Shown here in pieces: positions 57,690-64,000 of a stretch of DNA of 64,000 nucleotides (its first letter is position 1; every line of letters starts with the position of its first letter). Both the position numbers and the translations under genes were made by a program. Source of the stretch: Cephalotus follicularis. Lineage: Eukaryota; Streptophyta; Magnoliopsida; Oxalidales; Cephalotaceae. The notes under the pieces are model-generated. The model searched no databases, was not told the origin of the DNA, and saw only the letters and a list, made by a program, of their open reading frames with translations. Location of the stretch: NCBI GenBank assembly GCA_001972305.1, contig BDDD01001488.1, positions 85,296-149,295 of the forward strand, read 5' to 3'.

Positions 57690-58940
57690 AAACGATCAAT
57701 CAATCAAATAGGAAAGGATATGTCTCTCTCATATCTTCCTCGCGCCCCCAGGTGCGCTCCATAGAACCATGATACTACCATAGAACACTGACCAAAGGGA
57801 TGGCCTTGTTCCTCAATACTCTGATCTGTCGGTCAACAATCTGTATAGGAGTCTCGATAAACGATAAGCAGGTTCCAGCTGAATCTGACCATACTCAATG
57901 ATGTGTGAAGGATCTCGAACATATCTCCTCAACTGAGAAACATGGAACACATCATGCACTCTCGACAATGCTGGAGGTAAGGCAAGCCTGTAAGCAAATC
58001 AGCCAATCCGATCCAATACCTTGAAAGGTCCAATAAAACGAGGAGAAAGCTTTCCTTTCTTCCCGAATCTCATGACTCCTTTAGTGGGCGACACTTTAAG
58101 GAAAACATGGTTCCAACACTAAACTCCAAGCCTCTGCGATGAACATTAGCATAGCTTTTCTGTCTACTCTGTGCAACAATCAATCAGTCTCTGTTCAATT
58201 TCACTTTCGCTGCGGTAATCTGTACAATCTCTGGCCCCCAAAAATACTCTTTTCACTGACCTGATCCCAACAAACTGGCGATCGGCACCTCCTACCATGT
58301 AGGGCTTCATAGGGAGCCATCTGTTGGAAATGAAAAGCAGTGCTAAAACTCAATTCTGTACCCATAGCTGCCTGTAACTTCCTCCAAAACCCGGAAGTGA
58401 AGCGAGAGTCTCGATCCGAAACAATGTTGACAGGAGCTCCATGTGCTTTAGCAATCTCTTTCATGAACAATCTGGACAACTTTTATCTAGAATAAGTCAT
58501 CCGAATCGGTAGAAAGTGGGCTGACTTCGTGAGTCGATCGACCACAACCCATATACCATCATGTCTGTCACGAGTCAGAGGCAACCCAGACACGAAATCC
58601 ATGGTAATGTGCTCCCATTTCCACTCAGGAATGAGGAAAGGCTGAAGCAAGCCCGCCTGTCTCTGGTGCTCTGCCTTAACTTGCTAACAAGTGAGGCATC
58701 TCGATACAAACTCTGCGATTTCTCTCTTCATGTCAGTCCACCAATAGCAAAGTTTTAGGTCGTGATACATCTTCATACTCCCTGGATGAACAGAGAGATG
58801 AGATTTATGATCTTGAGAAAGAAGCTGTTCCTTCAACTCGCTATCGGCTAGAATGTAAATTTTGTTCCCGTATCTCAATAACCCATCTGTAGATAGAGAG
58901 AAATCGGGTTTCAATCCTTCATCAATAGAAGTAGCCACAT
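57690..58940 (-). pseudogene. Element H integrase and chromodomain, catalytic part deleted
   Basis: Zinc domain HKSHLSVHPGSMKMYHDLK, then RCLTC (58684-58830); a DFVSGLPLTRDRHDGIW and [16 protein letters not shown] stretch near 58500-58610; INIVSDRD-like VNIVSDRDSRFTSGFWRKL (58390). Then FSTAFHF passes directly into QQMAPYEALHGRRC: the segment with the catalytic Glu (about 60 residues in element B) is missing, with ACAGATGG-type sequence at the junction. The chromodomain remnant (VLRNKAIPLVSVLW) lies near 57780. Several stops. Confidence 0.85.
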
Positions 58941-59847
58941 TCTATAATTCAATATCCACTATCTGTGCATCTCTAATTCGGTCAAGCAATGCAGGTTGCA
59001 CCTGTATATGGGAAAGAGTCATACAAGATAGCTTGTGACTCAATGCATCTGCAACGACATTGGCTTTTCCAGGATGACATTCAATATCACAATCATAATC
59101 ATTAAGAAGCTCAAACCGCCTTCTCTGTCTCATGTTCAATTCCTTCTATGAAAAGAGATATCTCAAACTCTTATGATCAGTGAAAACTGTGAACTTGGTC
59201 CCATAAAGGTAGTGGTGCCATTTTCCAAGAGTAAAGACAATGGCCGCCAACTCCAAGTCATGCACTGGGTAGTTTTCTTCATGTGGTTTGATCTTTCTTG
59301 ATGCACATGCGATCATGTTTCCGTATTTCATAAGAACACAACCAAGCCCCTTCCCAGAAGCATCGGTGCATACAACAAAGTCTCCGTTCCCGTCTGGTAA
59401 GGCTAGGACAGGAGCGAAAATCAATCTGTCTTTCAACTCTTGAAAACTTCTTTCACAATCGCTATCCCATACAAAGGCAGCGTTCTTCTGTGTCAATCTG
59501 GTCAAAGGTGTAGCAATACGGGAAAATCCCTCAACAAACCGACGATAATACCTTGCTAAACCCAAGAAGTTGCGAACTTCGGAAGCATTCGTAGGCTGTT
59601 TCCAATCTTTCACCGCCTTTACTTTCGATGGATCCACTGATAAACCGTTACCAAAAATAATATACCCTAGAAAAGCAACCCCCGATAACCAAAACTCGCA
59701 CTTGTCGAATTTGGCATACAGTCGATGATCCCTCAAAGTTTGCAATACAATGTAGAGGTACTGGGCATGCTCCTCATCGATCCTGGAATAGACCAAGAGG
59801 TCGTCAATGAACACTACAATGAACTGATCCAAATACTGTCTGAACAC
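58941..59847 (-). pseudogene. Element H RT end and RNase H
   Basis: [20 protein letters not shown] keeps the FIDD active site; it continues [37 protein letters not shown], and RNase H with [48 protein letters not shown] and, after a stop at 59143, NMRQRRRFELLNDYDCDIE. The frame is clean for 233 residues. Confidence 0.9.
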
Positions 59848-60160
59848 TCAGTTCATCAGGTCCAGAAGATTCTGTAACTGTATCTTTAACTCTTTCAATT
59901 CTATCGGTGCCATTCGGTACAGTGCTCGAGAAATTGGTGCAGTTCCTGGTATCAAATCAATCACAAACTCTATCTCTCGGTCTGGCAGCAATGACGTCAA
60001 ATCCCGAGGAAAAACATCTCCGAACTCGCAAACAACTGGAATATCTTCCAGTTCCGGCCGCCATCTATCTGTATCGAGCACATGTGCCAGAAACCCCTGG
60101 CACCCCTGTCGTAACAATCTGTTCGCATGCAAAGCCGAAATCATCGGAACAAACAATGGC
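59848..60160 (-). pseudogene. Element H protease-RT linker fused to the RT deletion joint
   Basis: CEFGDVFPRDLTSLLPDREI, YRMAPIELKELKIQLQNLL, then DLMN, a stop, and VFRQY: the RT piece that should lie between QLQNLLD and DLMN (about 115 residues with [15 protein letters not shown] and [11 protein letters not shown] in the other elements) is absent. Both sides can carry TGGAC, consistent with deletion at a short repeat. Confidence 0.85.
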
Positions 60161-60189
60161 TCTAAGGTACAAAGAAACTGAAAAGGTGG

Positions 60190-60560
60190 TCATCTTGGAG
60201 GACTAAAAACCACTACTTTCCGATGACAATCCACCTGAACAAAGCTAGCAGACAACCAATCCATGCCGAGAATCACATCTAGGCAAACCATCGATAAAAC
60301 AATAAGAACGGCTAACAAGCAACGATCATCAATCTCAACAATACAATCTCTACACACTCGATCGGTGGTTGCTGACTCACCGAGAGGTGTGGATACCTCC
60401 ATCAAGAAAGGAAGGTACTCAGGCCTCAAACCAACATGCGAGACAAAATGCAATGCAATGAATGAATGGGATGAACCCGGATCAATGAGAACCCGTGCTG
60501 GAATTTAAAAGAGTCAAATGGTACCTCCAATCACAACATCGGACCCTGCTGTAACACTCG
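60190..60560 (-). pseudogene. Element H aspartic protease
   Basis: RVLIDPGSSHSFIALHFVSH (active-site triplet D-P-G, as in element B), MEVSTPLGESATTDRV, then [21 protein letters not shown] frame break near 60500 separates it from the upstream GGTI segment. Confidence 0.82.
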
Positions 60561-61560
60561 GTTCCATAGCAAACACTCTAGCCTGAACTGTCAGAACAGA
60601 ACTCATAGACTGCTTCCCCCTGGACTGCGAAGTCCTACGGGAAGAAGATGGTACACTAGCTGTCGGTCCTGGTGGAGGCGGTGCCCACTGTGTCTGATCA
60701 AATCCTCTAGGACGAGAACTCCGAGGACAAACTCTAACAATGTGGTCGGGACCACCACAAACAAAGCAATGTCCCAAGAACCATCTACAATTCTCAGAAG
60801 TATAGTTGGTCTTCTGACAATGTGGACAAGGAACCGTAGTACTCTGATTACCGGTCCCAGAAAGTTTGGAGGGTGTACCCTGACTAGGTGCTGAAGATCA
60901 GTCTCCTTGGCATGCGTTCCTCGATTTGCCTATCCTCCAAGAATGGGATGGATTCCCGCTACCCTGATTGCTACCCTGAGAACCAGGTGAGGGGCTACTA
61001 TCAGTCTTCTGTGATTTAGCACTGCCACTGTCACTACCACTCTGCCAAGAAGGAGTAGGCCTGGTACGGGCTACATTTCTCATATGTTTAGACTCGGCTA
61101 CAATATCCTCAAGCTGCATAGCTCGGGAAGAAATATCTGATATGGAGGTCAACCCAAAGGGGGTCAGTTGCCTCCTCAAATCCAATCTCAGTCCCCGAAG
61201 GAACTTCTTTGCTCTACGCTCTTGGCTTCCACTAAGTACGGGGCGGATCGGGCTAGCTGCGTGAACCTAGCCTCATACTCAGCAACTGTCATACTCCCTT
61301 GTACCAAGTTAGCAAATTCAATCTCTCCTTTTGAAGGCATCCCAAGAGCGGACTGTACCATTCCTCGTTCAATCTGTGCTAACCATAGCCCACCAGTGCT
61401 CAAATTTTCCTTGGAGCATATGCACTGCCAATACCAATCTCTTTTCATCATCACATCCCATGACCTCAAGGATCTTCTCCAAAAGGGTTAGCCAAGACTC
61501 AGCAAGGGTAGGATCAGGGAGTCCTACAAATGCTGGAGGCTGGTAACAATGGAATGATCA
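60514..61560 (-). pseudogene. Element H gag, shortened, with zinc knuckle
   Basis: From the 5' end: PPAFVGLPDPTLAESWLTLL, LEVMGCDDEKRLVLAVHML and FEHWWAMV (61380-61550); then MTVAEYEARFTQLARSAPYL, FLRGLRLDLRRQL and a Ser/Gly-rich tail (60898-61110); knuckle CFVCGGPDHIVRVC (about 60740-60780). Only about 150 bases separate the PBS from recognisable gag, so the N-terminus is probably deleted. Stops at several places. Confidence 0.85.
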
Positions 61561-61698
61561 GATGCAATCTCTTTCAATTCCAATATCAATCTCTTTTCCA
61601 ATAACAATAGCATGAATAAGCAGAACATATATCATGCAAATCCATTCGGTCAATCTCAATCAACGCATTAATATACTTAGCTAGCAGGCCGACCAATG

Positions 61699-61710
61699 TC
61701 TCTGATACCA
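61699..61710 (-). promoter_or_regulatory. Element H primer-binding site (initiator tRNA-Met)
   Basis: The minus strand reads TGGTATCAGAGA, an imperfect initiator tRNA-Met complement, three bases from the LTR end at 61714. Confidence 0.9.
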
Positions 61711-61713
61711 TTA

Positions 61714-63113
61714 TGTAACACCCCGCGCCCGCAGGGCAGACACGTGGCATTACTCTAAATCCAATACACAATACAATGGTCGGGACTAGCAATATAAAAA
61801 TGCGAAAACTTTAAAACTTTGCAATATATCTCATTTGCAGAAGTTACAATATCAATGATCCATCCATACAATGCAATACAATACAAATCCTTTACAATAC
61901 ACTTATCGATCTTTCAATTTGATCTTTGAAAACCATTGAAAACTGTGTTTTAAACGCTTGAATACCTCAAGTGAGGTTCCGGTCAACCAGCAATGTGAAA
62001 AGGGTGTAAAAACCAGCTTTAACAGTTAAAAATCTCACTCAGCCGGAAAGGCGTCGATGTCTTTAACAAAAGAAGTCGATGCGTATCAGGGCATGCTTTT
62101 GAAAACGGTAGAAAGACGTCGATGTCTTTCAAAGGCATCGATATCTTTCCCAATTTGGCAGATCACATCGATGTCCTTGGACAAAGATGTCGATGCGTTT
62201 CAATGAAAATGGCCTTGAAATGCGCATCGATGTCTCGCGTCGATGCCTTTCCTGAGGAAAGGCATCTCAAGCAAAAGACGTCGACGTCTTTCAAACACGT
62301 CGATGTCTTTGCTGCGAAATCAAGGAGGCTGCCTCCCAAAGCAAAAGACGTCGATGTCCATGGGCAAAGGGATCGATGTCTTTGCTGGGAATGGCCGATT
62401 TTTCTACAGAAAACCAGCAATTTTCAAGCCAAAATCCAATCAAATCCATTATTTAAGAAATCAAGGGTTATAAATTAGTCTTTAAGGTTTGTAAAACTAA
62501 TTACAACCTTCAATTTAACATTTCAATCTTCCTAGATCCATTAGGTCAAGGAAATCAATAAAAACCCTAGTTCACAATTCACTTCAATACACTCAATTCA
62601 ATCGTTCAATCAGTCATTCAATCATGCAATTCCTTCAATCAATCAATAAATCAGTAGGCAATTCAGTAAAGAAGTCCTACATATCACTGAAGCTTCATAA
62701 GTTGAGTTTCCAATCAATCGATCGGCAGAAAACCCCCAATAATCCGCTAATTTCTTGTTCAATCAGTAAGCCACCACCTGTAATTGGTGTCCTTGTTGAA
62801 GGAGCTGAAAATCCGGTTGCAAGAGAGGAAGATGGAGGCTCCAGCTAGAGAGAGAGAGGGAGAAGGATAGAGAGAGAGGAAGAAGAATGGGAAATGTGAG
62901 GAATGAGAGAAAATGGCAAAGTAATTGACTTAAATAGTCAGTTCGGCCAATTCTCCGAAACTCAGCCCAAAATCCCAACTATACATGCATGTGATCAATA
63001 CAATCACAATAGGTATAGAAATACCTCAATTCAATACTATACAGTACGGTCCAATACAGTACAATACAGTACGATGTATGCATGAATAGTACAAAAGGGA
63101 ATTCGGGTCGTCA
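61714..63113 (-). mobile_element. 5' LTR of element H (1.4 kb)
   Basis: Minus-strand TGACGACCCGAATTCCC (63113) to GCAGGGTGTTACA-like end at 61714. It includes a short segment near 62475-62580 (CTAGATCCATTAGGTCAAGG) that the left LTR lacks. Donor-like GTAGGACTTC near 62680 and the palindrome cluster at 62046-62385. Frames inside are shadows. Confidence 0.92.
62046..62385. repeat. GACGTCGATGTC palindrome cluster in LTR H (right copy)
   Basis: Partner of 56637-56974, including the same perfect 18-nt palindrome at 62274-62291. Differences between the two clusters are mainly CG against TG or CA. Confidence 0.92.
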
Positions 63114-64000
63114 AAGTTTTATAAAAAAAACCAAATTAGAATTATTTATTATACATATTAGATTTCTTGGTCACAATGTTCATCAAGAAAATACCCATCC
63201 AAAGATCCATTTTGTTTACTAAAACAATTATAGACATTATTTCTAACAAAAAACAATCGCAAAGATTTCTAGGAAGTTTAAATTACATTAAAAATTTTAT
63301 TCCAAACCTCCAAGATTTATATATCCTTTTATAACAAAGATTAAGAAATAAAAACACTCAATTAATTAAACAAATCAAAATTTATGCTAAAGAAATTCCT
63401 TGTTTATATTTAGCATCTCCCTTAGCATTTAAGATTGTTGAAACAAATACTTCAAACATAGGTTATGGTAGTAATTTAAAACAATTGGTAGACAACAAAG
63501 AACAATTAGTACAATACACCAGTCGAAATTGGAATAATGCACAAAAGAACTATGTTACTGTTAAAAAAGATATTTTAATCATTGTATCGTGCATTCATAA
63601 ATTTCAAACCCCATATAATTCATTCTCTGACAACAATTTAATATTTGTTGATTTAATATTAACCAAAGATGTCAACAAGCTTTTTCTAGATTGCAGGAAA
63701 TTATATCTACCGACTTTGCCATTGATCATATTCGACGCAATTCAAATTCATTATCAAATTCTATCTCCCACTAAGATAGAAAAAACAAATTTGATTCATG
63801 AATTCCTACGAAGGAATAAAGCACTTGAAAAATTTCTTATAACCACGAAAATTGGTTTGTGTGCAAATCATTCTATGCATGAAAGAAAAATTTTTCCAAA
63901 AACTTTTATTTGCAAAATCATCTTCCCATTTGTTTTACAAGAAATGGAATCTATTAAAGACACTTTGTCTCCCACTGAGACAAAGAAAAATATGAAAGAA
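63114..64000 (+). pseudogene. EPRV reverse transcriptase end and RNase H, broken
   Basis: Continues the viral RT after element H. In the frames seen, FLGHNVHQE (about 63155), QRFLGSLNYIKNFIPNLQD (63260-63320), and an RNase H piece IVETNTSNIGYGSNL, then YTSRNWNNAQKNYVTVKKDI (63430-63580). The end of the window (63680-64000) is more AT-rich coding-like sequence whose function I cannot assign. Frame breaks near 63220, 63330 and 63655. The virus sequence runs out of the window. Confidence 0.8.

Larger units (their letters stand above)
56288..63113 (-). mobile_element. Element H: Ty3/gypsy chromovirus, internally deleted, inside EPRV RT
   Basis: Minus strand: 5' LTR 63113-61714, PBS 61710-61701, gag, protease, RT, RNase H, integrase and chromodomain down to about 57700, PPT near 57660, 3' LTR 57644-56288. 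AGTTTT occurs at both flanks (56282-56287 and 63115-63120), separated from the right LTR end by one extra A; the duplication is imperfect but likely. The internal region is only 4.1 kb because pieces of RT and integrase are deleted. Confidence 0.92.

Noticed and set aside
1..64000. tRNA, rRNA or host protein-coding genes
   Set aside because: None recognised by eye: no tRNA cloverleaf with intact arms, no rRNA similarity and no exon structure outside transposon and EPRV sequence. The tRNA-Met matches are primer-binding sites of 12-16 bases.

Overview
This is an intergenic, repeat-filled stretch of a flowering-plant nuclear genome. I found no host gene that I can support. Nearly every base belongs to nested LTR retrotransposons, mostly Ty3/gypsy chromoviruses of the Tekay/Del type (gag with zinc knuckle, aspartic protease, RT, RNase H, integrase, chromodomain, and a primer-binding site matching initiator tRNA-Met). 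There is also one decayed Ty1/copia element and a broken endogenous pararetrovirus (Caulimoviridae-like, EPRV). The species cannot be named from this window.

Layout. The EPRV is the oldest layer I can see, and it survives as islands at 10109-10299, 22010-22455, 24492-25422, 53787-56287 and 63114-64000. Inserted into or next to it are: element A (minus strand, 2884-10108), cut at its left end by LTR J (about 713-2883); element B (plus, 10300-22009, TSD GATTT); solo LTR I (22456-24491, TSD TAATC); and element E (plus, about 27073-53786). E's 5' LTR is fused to a truncated LTR, K (25423-27072). E itself was invaded three times: by the copia element G in its gag (28643-38866, TSD GGTAC), by the deleted chromovirus F in its RT (41041-45726, TSD GTTAA), and by solo LTR L in its 3' LTR (48155-51186). 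Element H (minus, 56288-63113) sits inside the EPRV reverse transcriptase.

All coding regions are pseudogenes with stops, frameshifts or deletions, so the elements do not work together as an operon or pathway. Each once encoded its own capsid, protease, reverse transcriptase and integrase.

The most interesting signal lies in the LTRs. Seven or more chromovirus LTRs share one architecture despite little overall sequence similarity. They carry clusters of short palindromes around a common GTCGAC core, with arms that differ between families (AAAGAC..GTCTTT, CA..TG, AAAGC..GCTTT). Most have a splice-donor-like AAAGGTAGGGG or similar. A run of short perfect hairpins follows, and then a hairpin followed by a pyrimidine-rich stretch ending in a splice-acceptor-like AG. 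This suggests a structured LTR-encoded leader intron, and it is the part I would follow up. A 51-nt motif shared between solo LTR I and the EPRV leader is a second unexpected link.
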